This document shows, piece by piece, positions 48,113-61,920 of a DNA stretch of 64,000 bases. This stretch comes from Chiridota heheva. Its lineage: Eukaryota; Echinodermata; Holothuroidea; Apodida; Chiridotidae. Location: assembly GCA_020152595.1 (NCBI GenBank), contig JAIGNY010000176.1, positions 638,501 to 702,500 of the forward strand, in the 5' to 3' direction. Both the position numbers and the translations under genes were made by a program. The notes under the pieces are model-generated. The model saw nothing but the letters and a program-made list of their open reading frames with translations, was not told the DNA's origin and made no database searches. The first letter of the stretch is position 1, and the number at the start of each line of letters is the position of its first letter.

Positions 48113-49873
48113 ATGATCAGACCTACTACAAGCGATCAGATTAGTCACTAAATCTTCATCCTAGGCTAGAGTACGATCATAATCAGACCCACTGCAAGCA
48201 ATCAGATCTGTCACTAGATCTTTATAGGCTGGGGTAGGATCCTAATCAGACCCACTGCAAGCAATCAGATCTGTCACTAGATCTTCATCCTAGGCTAGGG
48301 TAGGATCCTAATCAGACCCACTGCAAGCAATCAGATCTGTCACTAGATCTTCATCCTAGGCTAGGGTACAATCATAATCAGACCCACTGCAAGCAATCAG
48401 ATCTGTCACTAGATCTTTATAGGCTGGGGTAGGATCATAATCAGACCCACTGCAAGCAATCAGATCTGTCACTAGATCTTCATCAGGACCCATGATCAGA
48501 CCCACTGCAAGCAATCACATCTGTCACTAGATCTTCATCCTAGGCTAGGTAGGATCATGATCAGACCCACTGCAAGCAATCACATCTGTCACTAGATCTT
48601 CATCCTAGGCTAGGGTAGGATCATGATCAGACCCACTGCAAGCAATCACATCTGTCACTAGATCTTCATCCTAGGCTAGGGTAGGATCATGATCAGACCC
48701 ACTGCAAGCAATCAGATCTGTCACTAGATCTTCATCCTAGGCTAGAATACGATCATAATCAGACCCACTGCAAGCAATCAGATCTGTCACTAGATCTTCA
48801 TCCTAGGCTAGGGTAGGATCCTGATCAGACCCACTGCAAGAAATCAGATCTGTCACTAGATCTTCATCCTAGGCTAGAGTACAATCATAATCAGACCCAC
48901 TGCAAGCAATCAGATGTCACTAAATTTTCATCCTAGGCTAGAGTACGATCATAATCAGACCCACTGCAAGCAATCAGATCTGTCACTAGATCTTCATCCT
49001 AGGCTAGAGTACGATCATAATCAGACCCACTGCAAGCAATCAGATCTGTCACTAGATCTTCATCCTAGGCTAGAGTAGGATCATAATCAGACCCACTGCA
49101 AGCAATCAGATCTGTCACTAGATCTTCATCCTAGGCTAGTGTAGGATCATAATCAGACCCACTGCAAGCAATCAGATCTGTCACTAGATCTTCATCCTAG
49201 GCTAGGGTAGGATCATAATCAGACCCACTGCAAGCAATCAGATCTGTCACTAGATCTTCATCCTAGGCTAGAGTACAATCATAATCAGACCCACTGCAAG
49301 CAATCAGATCTGTCACTAGATCTTCATCCTAGGCTAGGGTAGGATCATAATCAGACCCACTGCAAGCAATCAGATCTGTCACTAGATCTTCATCCTAGGC
49401 TAGGGTAGGATCATGATCAGACCCACTGCAAGCAATCAGATCTGTCACTAGATCTTCATCCTAGGCTAGGGTAGGATCATGATCAGACCCACTGCAAGCA
49501 ATCAGATCTGTCACTAGATCTTCATCCTAGGCTAGGGTAGGATCATAATCTGACCCACTGCAAGCAATCAGATCTGTCACTAGATCTTCATCCTAGGCTA
49601 GGGTAGGATCATAATCAGACCCACTGCAAGCAATCAGATCTGTCACTAGATCTTCATCCTAGGCTAGGGTAGGATCATAATCAGACCCACTGCAAGCAAT
49701 CAGATCTGTCACTAGATCTTCATCCTAGGCTAGAGTACGATCATAATCAGACCCACTGCAAGCAATCAGATCTGTCACTAGATCTTCATCCTAGGCTAGG
49801 GTAGGATCATAATCAGACCCACTGCAAGCAATCAGATCTTTCACTAGATCTTCATCCTAGGCTAAGGGAAGGA
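48113..49873 (+). repeat. 66-bp satellite, about 26-27 copies
   Basis: Units contain GATCATAATCAGACCCACTG, CAAGCAATCAGATCTGTCAC, TAGATCTTCATCCTAGGCTA and GGGTAG or GAGTAC. A few copies lack the CATCCTAGGC part (48.22, 48.42 and 48.48 kb) and several have GATCATGATC. The unit carries several short palindromes (AGATCT, CCTAGG, TGATCA). Unlike a CRISPR array, the unit has no variable spacer. Confidence 0.97.
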
Positions 49874-49897
49874 TCATGATCCAGAGCATGAGCTTAA

Positions 49898-50462
49898 AGG
49901 AATATTCCCATGGTTTTTTGTAAAATTATATTTAAAAGAGAAAACTTTTAGAACCAATTTGGTACAAAAATCAGGTTGATATCATTTTCCGTTAAAGAGA
50001 TATGAATTTGTAAAGATTTCCCTATTGCATTTTTTGTACAGTATAATGATTTCATGTTTGATAATGTTTTAGAGGCAATTCCATTCCAAATGTTTATGTA
50101 TTTCTTCGAACGTTAATTGGTTGTTTCTGTAAGATTAGAAACAATTTTCCCAAAGTTCCAAAAGTAGGGTATATTTGGCAATGTATATAAATACCTAACT
50201 TTTATCACTTTATTTTTCTAGCAGGATTTACTAATAAAAAAGGATGATAGGTTTTAATGAAATATATCAACTTTGTAAGAAAATGTGTTGCTGTGATGTC
50301 ACACTGAGCCTTTTCCTATTCATTTATTGGCATTTTTTGTGAACCTTAAAAATTGAATATCTCCTGGTAGGAATAACATATCAACATGAATTTTGTCATA
50401 AATCATTTCTAAAAATTGTCTCCTTCTTATAAAAGGTTACAAAAAAACATGGAAGTATTCCT
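49898..50462. mobile_element. TTAA-family MITE, copy 3
   Basis: A 565-bp element with left flank TTAA (49894-49897) and right flank TTCA (50463-50466). Inverted ends AGGAATATTCCCATGG and CATGGAAGTATTCCT; inverted similarity continues through ACCAATTTGGTACAAAAATC and GATATGAATTTG on the left. The centre has GTGATGTCACA. Nearly the same length as copy 1 (567 bp). No transposase. Confidence 0.75.
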
Positions 50463-50819
50463 TTCAAGGAAATGAAAGATTGAGTTAATGGCTACACCTG
50501 AATGTGGTTTAATGATAACAAATTAAGGTTAGGAAGAGCAGAAACACTTTGTGGTGTATGTACCTAAATGTTACGTTTTTAACAGATGTCTCCTCAGACA
50601 TCAATTGTAACCAAGAAGGAAATATCCTAGTATAGTGGTAAATTGCTATAGAGTTTCATGAGTTTGTTTACTATGCGTTTCTTAGATTATCATTTGTCAT
50701 TTAATTCTTGGACTAAATGAAAGGGATTCTTTGTGCCTAGTGCTTAAAAAAATACTTCCGTGAATTTTCAATTTTCATATATATATATGGGATATATATG
50801 ATAAAAGAAACAAGTTGGT
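50463..50819. other. No recognised feature
   Basis: AT-rich, with a short TATATATATATGGGATATATATG palindrome-like stretch near 50778-50800. Confidence 0.4.
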
Positions 50820-50940
50820 GTTTGTTTGTTTGATAAGGTCTTAACGGCACCACAACAACAAGGGTTAAATTGTGCCTGAGAGGTCAGATCATTCTAGAGG
50901 TAGGAAGGAAAAGAAACAGGGGAAGATTGTTGGTGTAAAC
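50820..50940 (-). mobile_element. 3' end fragment of the I-like element (family 1)
   Basis: TTTGTTTGATAAGGTCTTAA, AATTGTGCCTGAGAGGTCAG and TAGAGGTAGGAAGGAAAAGA match the 3' end of the 27.2-31.0-kb element in order. Confidence 0.8.
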
Positions 50941-51179
50941 ACATGATGCTGTCTTTTACCATTTAGGACTTAATTGCTTTTTAAATATCGCGCGAGTGTA
51001 TTGAAGAGTAACCTCGCATGTGAGGTCACGAGGGCAGATCCAAGACAAGATCTTTTAATTAGAGTGTAAGGTTCATGGGCAGATGGGCAAAGCATGTTCT
51101 TGATAAAGCGAGTGTTACAGTTAACCCCATCTCAATAAATAAACACAAAATGGTTCCAGTACTTTAGGAAGAGGCAAGT

Positions 51180-51340
51180 ACACAAAATTGTCTTGTATTT
51201 GCCTTTATGACATCACACTGTACACTGTGAGGTCACTTTTAAAGACACTCGCACAATCTTTGAAATTTATATGAAAAAGATACAAACATGATTTTTACAC
51301 CAAATTGTTTCTTTCATATTCCTCTATCAGAAAACTAAAG
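51180..51340 (+). mobile_element. Partial TTAA-family MITE
   Basis: TGTCTTGTATTTGCCTTTAT, GACATCACACTGTACACTGT, ATACAAACATGATTTTTACA and TTGTTTCTTTCATATTCCTC match the right half of copy 2 (26.02-26.19 kb). Confidence 0.6.
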
Positions 51341-52139
51341 GTTTTGAGGATCCGAGGCACAATATTGATTTAAAGTTTGAACTATTGTGTAATAAATGTT
51401 GTAACACCACAATAGGCTCAACGTTACAATGACAACCAAATAACTTAAAAGTTCTCACAAGAAAGGAATTTTACAATGAATTAAATTCAACCATTTTTAT
51501 CCCATTAACATGTAGACACTAGCTCACAACATAATTACACCAAATATCTTTTCTTGTCAAGAAACGTGTAGTGATAATAAATAAAATATAAAACATAAGA
51601 ACGTCATTTCTATAGTAGTAAGAAGCATGTATGTTTAAGCAAAAATATTTTAAAACATTATTATTAACTAGAACTGTCGGAAGCACAGTATGTTCGATTA
51701 TTCAAAGCTAGTATAGAGAATAGGCTTATAGAGGGAAGTATATAAAGAAATAGGGTAGCAGGGACAGATGATTTAAATTACTTGAGCTTTAAAAGAAACA
51801 CTTACATTTTCATTTGCACTACAGTACAAGCTTCAAAATATCTTTGAGTTTTTCAAGATATTTTTCGGAAATACCCCAAAATTGCTCCAAAAGTACAAAG
51901 CGAAGTAAAAAAAATCGCGCAACCAGTATGGCAAAAGTATTGACTCCATTGCCCAAATAGACACTGAGTTTTGCTTTCCAAATTGTAAAAAGTTTACTTC
52001 TACAGTATAAATCATCATTTTTAAGAAAGAACAGATAACTTCCTTTCAATGTCATTTAAACTCAACATAGCGTAACTTTTTTGTCTAATTGGCTACGGCT
52101 TTCAAAGTTCTTCTGTGAAAATCTTGCATACTAGGCCTA
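51341..52139. other. No supported gene; donor-like site at 51808
   Basis: A minus-strand consensus donor, GAAAAT|GTAAGTG, lies at about 51808 downstream of a short open frame (52055-51819). The frame closes before the donor, so it could only be a non-coding exon. Confidence 0.3.
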
Positions 52140-52270
52140 TGATATACCTCGCCGTAAAACATTTCAAAACTACGCCACCACCACCAGGAAGTTCTGAAAT
52201 ATCAGTCCTTTCGAAAAAATGACTGCCATCTTTGCGACGCATGCAGAATTTCAGCTGTTAAAACCTTTTT
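52140..52270 (-). promoter_or_regulatory. Candidate promoter/first exon of the large gene
   Basis: A locally CpG-containing stretch in an AT-rich region. Read on the minus strand it has GCATGCGTCGCAAAGATGGC, whose AAGATGGC core matches the YY1-type initiator element often found at animal transcription starts. It then runs to a donor GGCGAG|GTATAT at about 52147. No long frame, so it would be 5' UTR. Linking it to the exon at 43.87 kb is inference from order and strand only. Confidence 0.3.
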
Positions 52271-52854
52271 CTGTTTGTTTATTTTGCAATATTTTTTCTT
52301 TCTTGCAAAATTTATTTGACTCATCAGGTAATATTTACATGTAAATGTACTGATTGTCACGATTCAAGTATTTTTCAAGTGTTTTTTAGTCGATTTATCA
52401 GCTTGTAAAACGGGCCTTGATCACGTGGGATTTAAAGCCTTGTGGCCCTAATGTTAGGCCTATTGTTAGTTTCACTGTTTACTGCTGCACATTCGCGGTG
52501 CATTTTACAAGTTAGCCTACTAAAATTTCGACGAAATCAAAGTGCATAATATCCCCATTCATTGGTGATTACTGCGCATTTGTGATTCGCACATTTAAAA
52601 AGGTTTATGCTAATCCGGTTTACAGTTTGTAAAAAGTCATTGATTGGAATTTTGTCAGCCGAATGTGTGTGTAATTGAATCATGAATGATCATATTGATT
52701 TTCAACGGCAAGACTGACTATGAAAAACGATTACTCGCAATGAAGTATTTAGTAAGCGTTTACAAGATTTGCGAGCGTGTAGCGTGTACACGCTAAACGG
52801 TCACAGCCCTAGTAGGTAATAAGCCATTTATTTTTGATCTCGGGTCAAACATAT
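52271..52854. other. No recognised feature
   Basis: Less repetitive DNA flanking the candidate promoter, with scattered CpG. No supported frame. Confidence 0.35.
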
Positions 52855-53560
52855 TGCAGCAAATGCACACAATACCTCACCATTAAATGTGAACAATGCT
52901 TTTAACATATACTGTATGATCATTTGTTTAAGCAAAAACATCATACCCCTTTAATTCAAGAGATACCACATACACAAATATTTTCATTGCTATGTAAATA
53001 AGCTAATCATTATGCACACACAATCCCCCTATCATGCTCAACTGAACAGTACCAATGCCATCTACCACTAAACCAAATAGCAAGTTATTATCTCAGGTTA
53101 AATATTTTGTACGAAAGTCTGTTATTATGCAAATAACCTACTTAATATGCACACTACACCTCACCACTGAGTGTAGACAATGCTCTTTACCTATATGATC
53201 ATTTATGTAAAACAAAATCCCCACTCGCACTTTAATTAAGAGATATCATACTGTAGCTACAAATATTTCCGTTGTTATGCAAATTAGCAAATTAGTATGC
53301 ACACACAACCCCAAATCATGCTCATTTGAACAGTACCCATGTCCTCTACCCCTGTAACAAGTACCAAGTTATTATCTAAAGGTTCAATATTTTATGCAAG
53401 TCTATTGCTATGCAAATAACCTATTATGTACATTACACTTCACGTTAAGTGTAGACAATGGTCTTCACATATATGATCATTTGTGCAAACAAAATCTCCA
53501 CTCCCACTTAAATTTAAGAGATATCATAGATACAAATATTTTCAATGTTCTGCAAATTAG
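52855..53560 (+). repeat. ~285-bp tandem units, composite element B first part
   Basis: ATGCACAC...CCTCACCA, ATATGATCATTTGT, AAGAGATA(C/T)CATA, CAAATATTTTC and TTGAACAGTACC recur about every 285 bp (three units). The units share TATGCAAAT(A/T)A text with, but are distinct from, the ~305-bp units that follow. Confidence 0.75.
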
Positions 53561-54930
53561 CCCCACCCACTATGCATACCAATGAAATTCAACGTTTTAT
53601 ACCATGAACATTTACATATTAACAAAAATCATAAATGTACCAAATATTAAACAAAACATGTTGTGTCGCTGCGCCATGAGCATCACTTTTGATGGATACT
53701 GGCGCATAACAAGTGTTCATTATTATTATATGTGGTTCTTATGAGCATTTCAATTTTTTTACATTAAGCCCTGCCTATTCAATTATATGCATGACATCAC
53801 CATCAAAACCAATAGGGCACATCTATGGACCATGGGCTATATGTGTATGACATATGACTTGAATCCAGTTTGTCATTTTTAGATATCGTGTTTACAAGCT
53901 CTTTTCTGCCAAATCATATTATGCCCTGCCCACTATATGCATATTAATGAAATTTAAAGTTTGTATACTATGAAGATGTACACATTAGCAAGCATCATAA
54001 CTGTATGAAATATGAAATAAAACATATACATTAAAAACATATACATTAAAATATAGGCATTTCAAGATTTTTACATTAAGCCCCGCCTACTCATTAATAT
54101 GCATGACATCGCCACCAAAATCAATAGGGCACATCTATGGACCATGGGCAATATGTGTATGACATATGACTTGAATCCAGTTTATCATTTTTAGATATCG
54201 TGTTTACAAGCTCTTTTTGCCAAATTATATTAAGCCCTGCCCACTATGCATATTAATAAAATTCAAAAGTTTGTATACTATGAACATGTACACATTAGCA
54301 AGCATCATAACGGTACGAAATATGAAACAAAACATATTCATTGAAAACATATACATTAAAATATAGGCATTTCAAGATTTTTACATTAAGCCCGCCTACT
54401 AATTAATATGCATGACATCGCCACCAAAATCAATAGGGCACATCTACGGACCATGAGCTATCTTTGTACCACATATGACTTGAACCTAGTTTAATATTCA
54501 TTAGATATCATGTTTTACAAGTTTTTTTCAGCAAAATCATATTAATCTCCGCCCACTATGCATATTATTGAAAATAACGTTTTCATACCATGGACATGTA
54601 CACACTAGCTAACATCATAACTGTACCAAATATGAAACAAAACAGAAATGCTGTTATTAAAATAAGAGCATTTCAAGATTTTTACATTAAGCCCCACCTA
54701 CTCATTAATATGCATGACATCACCACCAAAACCAATAGGGCACATCTACAGACCATGGGCTGTATGTATACCACATATGACATGAATCCACTGTACCGTT
54801 CTTGAGATATCGTGTTTACAAGCTGGCCGTCACATACATACATACATGTAAATATACACACAAGCCATCATAACTGCATAGGTTCCTGAAGCTATCGCAT
54901 CAGAACCAAAAATATGACAATTTTGTATGT
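53561..54930 (+). repeat. ~305-bp tandem units and tail, composite element B
   Basis: Same unit family as 14.6-16.0 kb: GCCCTGCCCACTATATGC at about 53925, then 54233 and 54545, with TATGAAACAAAACATAT, GACATCGCCACCAAAATCAA and GTGTTTACAAGCTCTTTT. It ends with GTGTTTACAAGCTGGCCGTC, a short CA-rich stretch, and the tail GCATAGGTTCCTGAAGCTAT...GCATCAGAACCAAAAATA, as at 19.65 kb. Confidence 0.85.
53661..53731 (+). mobile_element. Short non-LTR 3'-end insertion in the satellite
   Basis: About 70 bp (TGTCGCTGCGCCATGAGCAT...GGCGCATAACAAG...CATTATTATTATA) splits a satellite unit between AACAAAACATG and TGTGGTTCTTA. The ATT-repeat end is like the 3' tails of CR1/L2-type elements, so this is probably a severely 5'-truncated insertion. 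Confidence 0.6.
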
Positions 54931-54958
54931 CTCTATATACGTAAATAATTTCACATTC

Positions 54959-55260
54959 TTAATTTATTCTAAAAATCCTATCACTACTAAAATGTTTCAG
55001 CTTATCCTTCAGTGAGTTCCATAACTTAACTCCATAGATAGAAATACACATTGTTTTTAAGGAAGTACGGATAAAAACATGTTTAAAATTGTCATTTTGT
55101 CTAGTAAAATAATAATTATTCCCTTCACAATTAAATAAGATTTGCAGATTTGGTGTCAAAGACCTTCTCTTTGCTCTAAACATTATTATAGCAGTCTTAT
55201 AATCAACCAAATCTTTAAGTTTTAAGGCATGCAAATCAATAAATAACTTATTAGTATGTT
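54959..55260 (-). pseudogene. Non-LTR RT C-terminal fragment
   Basis: The minus frame 55234-54959 reads LKLKDLVDYKTAIIMFRAK, NLQILFNCEGN and CISIYGVKLWNSLKD. This is the tail segment of Rex1/Daphne/L2-like reverse transcriptases. The RT catalytic core is missing. Confidence 0.8.
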
Positions 55261-55514
55261 CATTATACCTGATATTGTAAACTTTTCTTATTACTTTCTT
55301 TTGTTAAACATATTTCCTTTTTAATAATAGATTGTTCAGCAAGCCATCAAACGTTATTAAAGCTATCTAAAGTTAGCACCCTTTAAATGCAACTCACGGC
55401 AATGCTTTTCTTATTCTTAACACATATTTCAATAGTTATAATTTCCAGTACATTATCAATAGCAGTAGACAAATTATCTAGAGTAATTTATTCAATTTTA
55501 AATCTTCCTTGACA

Positions 55515-55746
55515 AAAATGACCTCCTCGTCCGTCCGGACTGTCTGGGAGTATGACAGATTTCCTAACCACTCAAAGTAATACTGCTAGCATTATATTCA
55601 TTAAGCCAGGTCTCTGAAACTGTGATAACATCAAAGGGATGTCCCAACTCTTCTAAATAATTATCCATTTTGTCGATGTTTGACGCTAAGCTTCTGCTGT
55701 TTAATTGAATAATGGACAGACCTGACTTAGGTACAGTCTTATCTTT
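55515..55746 (-). pseudogene. Non-LTR endonuclease N-terminal fragment
   Basis: The minus frame from about 55746 reads LSIIQLNSRSLASNIDKM, LGHPFDVITVSETWLNE and then a stop. This is the first part of an APE-type endonuclease, including the Asn and catalytic-region Glu (SETWL). It belongs before the RT tail at 55.2 kb; the middle of ORF2 is deleted. Confidence 0.8.
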
Positions 55747-55747
55747 A

Positions 55748-56245
55748 GGTTTGGTTTGGTTTGTTAATGTTTAATGGCACCACGAGTCAAGAGTTAAATG
55801 TGCCAAAAGGGTGTTAAAAAACTAAGGTGTAAGACATAGGGCAGAGTGGAGATGGAGGATTGCGAGGGAGAAAAGGGGGAAAATAGGGTAAATTTAGGAC
55901 AAAAATTAAGGTGAAAAGAAAGGGGTGTGTAAGGTTAGGTGTAGAAGGGTAGAGAAAGGAAGATTAGATATAGTGGAATAGGTTGTTGTTGCGAAGGAAG
56001 TTGATGTTGGAGGAAGGTTTGTTTTTTAATAGATCCGAGATTGAGATGGTGAGGAAAGAAAAGACAGGTACAGGGGACAGGTTAAGAGGATATGCTTGAT
56101 GGAGTTCGGTGTTGCAGGTGGGGCAGAGAGGGGCAGGGGAGCCTGAAAAGAGATGGGAGTGGGTAGCAGAAGAGTTACCTTTAGACAGAAGAGTTATCTT
56201 TAAATTGTGCATCTGTAAAATATTTACAATCAAGAAATACATGGC
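55748..56245 (-). pseudogene. I-like retrotransposon 3' fragment (family 2)
   Basis: The minus frame 56242-55964 contains LFSGSPAPLCPTCNTELHQ (Cys/His motif) and ends KPSSNINFLRNNNLFHYI. This is comparable with the C-terminus NPPGKIISFLHHASLYNHI of the 27-31-kb element. The 3' UTR follows, with the same end as at 35.5 kb. It lies between ORF1 and EN pieces of another element, so it probably inserted there. Confidence 0.8.
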
Positions 56246-56958
56246 TATAGAAGTTATTGTCAGGATCTAAATCCTTTTCAAAGTGAGTATAATCAGTGTA
56301 ATCAAACATATCTAAGTTACAGCTCCACATTCTTCATAAATGGTAAATAGTTGCTCATCAATATCAACTGCTGAATTTAACCACCTTACTTCCCTATTAT
56401 CCAAATTATAAAATGGAAATATTGCCTAAGTTGATTTTTTGTCAAATCTGTACATTTTCTATGAACCCACAATCCACATATGGAACACTAAATTGCATCA
56501 TTACAAACATTTGCATGACACACATTACATGGAAAAAAATCAGTCATTGACTACAGTCTAGTTATAATACACTTACATAAATTACATTTTTTTTGTAATT
56601 CAGTAGTAATCATACTAGGGTAAAAAATCATAACCATAATTATAACACCGTCATACTCACAGTGTAGTACATCTGGATGAAATAGGATAAACATTTGACA
56701 GCATCTCCCTACTTGGGATATAGTGCAAACATACATTTATTCAAATAGATTGACATATTGGGAGATGAGTTTCCTTAATATTGGCAATGAATAAATCATT
56801 AAAGGAAGTCAATATGCTGTTACATGCATTGTTCGAGGTATCCAGAGTCCACTGTTGTAAAAGTTAACAGTACTGAGTTCATCCTTCACCATATTTTTGA
56901 AGATCACTGTGTTTACGAATGCATCAAACTTTGGCTACTTCTGGAGATCCAATTGTCT
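56246..56958. other. Unassigned segment between retrotransposon pieces
   Basis: AT-rich DNA with no frame that I can place; possibly decayed interior of the surrounding non-LTR element. Confidence 0.35.
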
Positions 56959-57615
56959 TCAAATATACTTACAATTTCTTGTCCATGTGTTTTGTATTCT
57001 TGTTTGCTTCTTCAGGAGTCTTGCAAATTTGACGATGTTTGCAGTTTTCTTTGCTAAATGTTTGTTTATGAACACCTTGGTACCATGCAACTTCTTAGCA
57101 TTCTTAAGGATTTGTGTTTTAGCTTTTTTGCTTACAAGTCTTAACAATATGACTGGTCTAGAATCAGACTTGTTTCGGCCCAGGGTGTGACATGCTGAAA
57201 CATCTGAGCCTTGAACATGAATGTCCTTACTGTTGAGAAACCTCAGAACCTCACTCTCCAATGCATTGAATTCACCTGGGTGTGCTCCTTCTCCCTTCGT
57301 TGCTTCATTTGTGGCTGTAGTGAAGGACTTGTGATGGGTGATGACCAAATCATCTACACGTAAGTATTGCTCTATATCGTTAATACAAATCTCTAGTACT
57401 GCAATCTTTTCATCCTTCTCTCTATTAGCAATTAGAAGAGACTGAATTGTTGTCATCATTGCCTGCTGTTGCTTTTGATTTCTGGAAACCTCGGCAATGT
57501 CCTTTGAAAGGGCATTTCATGATTCTTTAATTCTATTTCTTTAATTTTATTTACTATCTTTTTGCTGTTTGTTCTGTTCATCATCACCTTCTTCTTAGCT
57601 TTAGCGCGTCCCATA
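56959..57615 (-). pseudogene. Non-LTR ORF1-like coding remnant
   Basis: It starts MGRAKAKKK at about 57613 and, after at least one frameshift, continues in the 166-codon frame 57459-56959. That frame has a coiled-coil-like stretch (KDEKIAVLEICINDIEQYL), a middle with SACHTLGRNKSDSRPVILL, and a basic end (VFINKHLAKKTANIVKFAR, RIQNTWTRNCK). These are features of RRM/CTD-type ORF1 nucleic-acid-binding proteins of LINEs. Order and strand fit the EN and RT pieces downstream. Confidence 0.75.
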
Positions 57616-59609
57616 CTTCAACTTAACATGCCTAAGCCCGGGGGACAGCTAGACAGCCAACTAGTAGGGTTCAAGTTCAAATTACAAGCGACCTCTATCT
57701 AAGAGTATAGGCTGATAGGCCTAAGTTATAGAGTTAGGTCCTATGATTTCAATACAGTAATGTTACATAGCTTAACACACATGTACTGTAGGTGTGTCTT
57801 CATTTTAGGTTAGCTTTGGGTTACCTTGAGAGTTATATAGTAGCTTTTGACTGCAACAGAATGTTTTTCTTCTATAAATGATGCTCCAAACTGTCTGGAC
57901 ACGGATATATTCAACAAATAATAATATTCACTTTAACAAAATCCGGAAGAAATTTACAAGAAAACAAAAAACACAGCGTAGTAGGGACAACTGTTGTAGT
58001 TGGTCAACCAGTATAAAATGTTACAAAAATTAGATTACCTAGTAGTAGCTAGGATGTTCAAAAACCTGGTAAACTCATTATCTAAACAAAATTGTTCCTC
58101 AAAACAGAAAAAAAATGATGTTTTTTTTGACAAAATTGACTCAAAACAGTTTAACAACATAAGAAGAAAACATTTACATTTCCTTAATTTCTTTTCTTCA
58201 AGCGTGCATACCAGTAAAAGCATGCAAGCACAATCCATGCTCATCACAGAGTCTTTTCACTGTTCACTGTCAGACATTTAAAATGCACCCGCCCGATCAA
58301 TCGTGCACATTCATAAAGATTTATGTGTGACACTGTGTGTTATTGTTTTTAAAGTATGCAAAATTTTATTTTCTTTACCAATTTTGACATACTGTAATCT
58401 TAAGTAAATTAAGTTTTTATTTCCAGGTGAAATTGTATAAAAGATATTAAAGTACTGTAAGAGTGTATGAATTTTCATGTATGTTGGTGTTTATTATGAT
58501 ACTGAACTTTCAGTTGCCCTAAATTTATAGAAATATTTTTTAATAAGCACGTGTTACATGTAAATCCCATTGACTTTTGCTTCAGGCTGCATTAATTGTT
58601 TTTGTTTTTTTAATGGGAGATTTCCTATACCTAAAATCAGCAAACATTGTGGAGTGAAGCTGATGAAGTAGGCCTACTCTGATCATTATAAGAACTTCAC
58701 CATGTTGTAGATTGTGATCCAAACTTAAAAGTTTTTGTCCAAGATTTCCTTAAAATTCATAAAAATTTCAGAGAAAGTTGAAGAAAATTTTCTGAAAATG
58801 AAGAAAACTTCCTTAAAATGAAGAAAATTTCCTGAAAATGAAGAAAACTTATTCCCAAAATATGCCAATTTATTCCAATGAACGCGGCCGAAAAGGACAA
58901 GATAAAGGCTCGGCTATATTAAAATTGTATTGCCAAATTTCTTGGAAAATTATTGTGTGGTGGGGATCATGCATTCATGGCACTGATAATTGCAAATTTA
59001 CCTCCCATTCCAAAGCTTTTTCATTCTATGTTGTAGATTGTGATCCAGTCTTAAAAGTTTTGGCCCAAAATTGAAGTTTTGATAAAAACCTGCAGATTTT
59101 TTATCCAAAAATGCAAATTCCTAATCTACTGTAGATTAACTTAAAATTTAATAATTTGGTGAAAAATGAAAAATGTTCGGTCCAAAATGGAGGAGTTTTG
59201 GTGCAAACTGTAAACATTTTGGTCCAAAATTAACAATAACTTAGTCGAAACGATTACAGAAAATGCCATCTCTTATTAACTAAGATCTCTGATGCAGTTT
59301 ATTTGATGTAACGTTAACGTTAGGCTTAGGGCTAACATTAGCTAGTCTAAGGTTATTTTAATATTTAGCCTATGAGTATGACTTTAACAAAAATAAATAA
59401 AAAATTGGGGGAGGGGGGTTAGATTTTAGGTAGACTAAGCGCCTAATAGCCGTTAGACATGCTACTGCTATCCATGCAAAACAATAATTGCCACGACAGC
59501 CCTTTTTTAAAAAGTGTTCTTGTCTCACTAAGTAAGATCGGCCTAACGTTACGTTAGGCCTAGGCTAACCCAACATCGAAAATATCAACACTTGTTGCTT
59601 AAAATAATT
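57616..59609. other. Intergenic, no supported gene
   Basis: Includes small GAAAATGAAGAAAA repeats (58760-58850), TTTGGTCCAAAAT phrases (59100-59230), and GTTAGGCCTAACGTTA-like text (59310-59570). The 93-codon plus frame at 58000-58281 is Lys/Asn/Ser/Phe-rich and unsupported. Confidence 0.4.
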
Positions 59610-59960
59610 AAAATTAAAGCAGGCCCGGCTTAATTTCCTAAAAAGTAGTTTATGATATTCAGAAAGTTACAGAGCGACAAACTGATCACACAAACCCTCT
59701 ATGCTCTCGAAGAGATCGTTGACTAGCAAGTTCAAATTGGTTCAAACATTCAAAACCTAAGTTCCAGGAGTGTCCATCTTCGCTACTTAGCAGGGCGACA
59801 TTACTCTTCTTTATCACTTATAACCTGTTGCGCGAAAAGTTTCTGCATGTCAAGGCGCGGCTGTTGACCTGACTCAGTCCAGGAGTCGAAAGAGGCAACA
59901 CATTTTCGAACTTGCCGGGGACTTATTACGCAACATCCAGTGGCATTATTTCAAATAAAA
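59610..59960. promoter_or_regulatory. CpG-containing, non-repetitive stretch; possible promoter
   Basis: The CpG-bearing text TTGCGCGAAAAGTTTC, AAGGCGCGGCTGTTGACC and GGAGTCGAAAGAGGC stands out from AT-rich surroundings. On the minus strand GTAGCGAAGATGGAC resembles an AAGATGG initiator. There is no adjoining coding exon in view, so the direction is uncertain. Confidence 0.2.
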
Positions 59961-59989
59961 AAATTAAGTGTATTTCTTTCATAGATTGC

Positions 59990-60120
59990 TGTACTCACAG
60001 TATGACAGATCTTTTGGTAACTGCAATATGAAATTATACAATCTGATACCCACAGTATGAGTATTAAATGAAAATGTTGTTAAAATGGATCAGCGGTACA
60101 AAATTAACACAGTAAAACCT
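59990..60120. repeat. Dispersed repeat shared with 26.9-27.04 kb
   Basis: TATGAAATTATACAATCTGA, GAAAATGTTGTTAAAATGG and ACAAAATTAACACAGTAAAA in the same order as at 26.93-27.03 kb. Confidence 0.6.
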
Positions 60121-60167
60121 CATTTTTGAGGACCTGCACAACGATGGGAAAAAAAAGACAATTGTAT

Positions 60168-61920
<1,753 letters not shown>

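Noticed and set aside
48113-49873. CRISPR-like array
   Set aside because: Directly abutting 66-bp units without variable spacers, in a eukaryotic context; it is a satellite.
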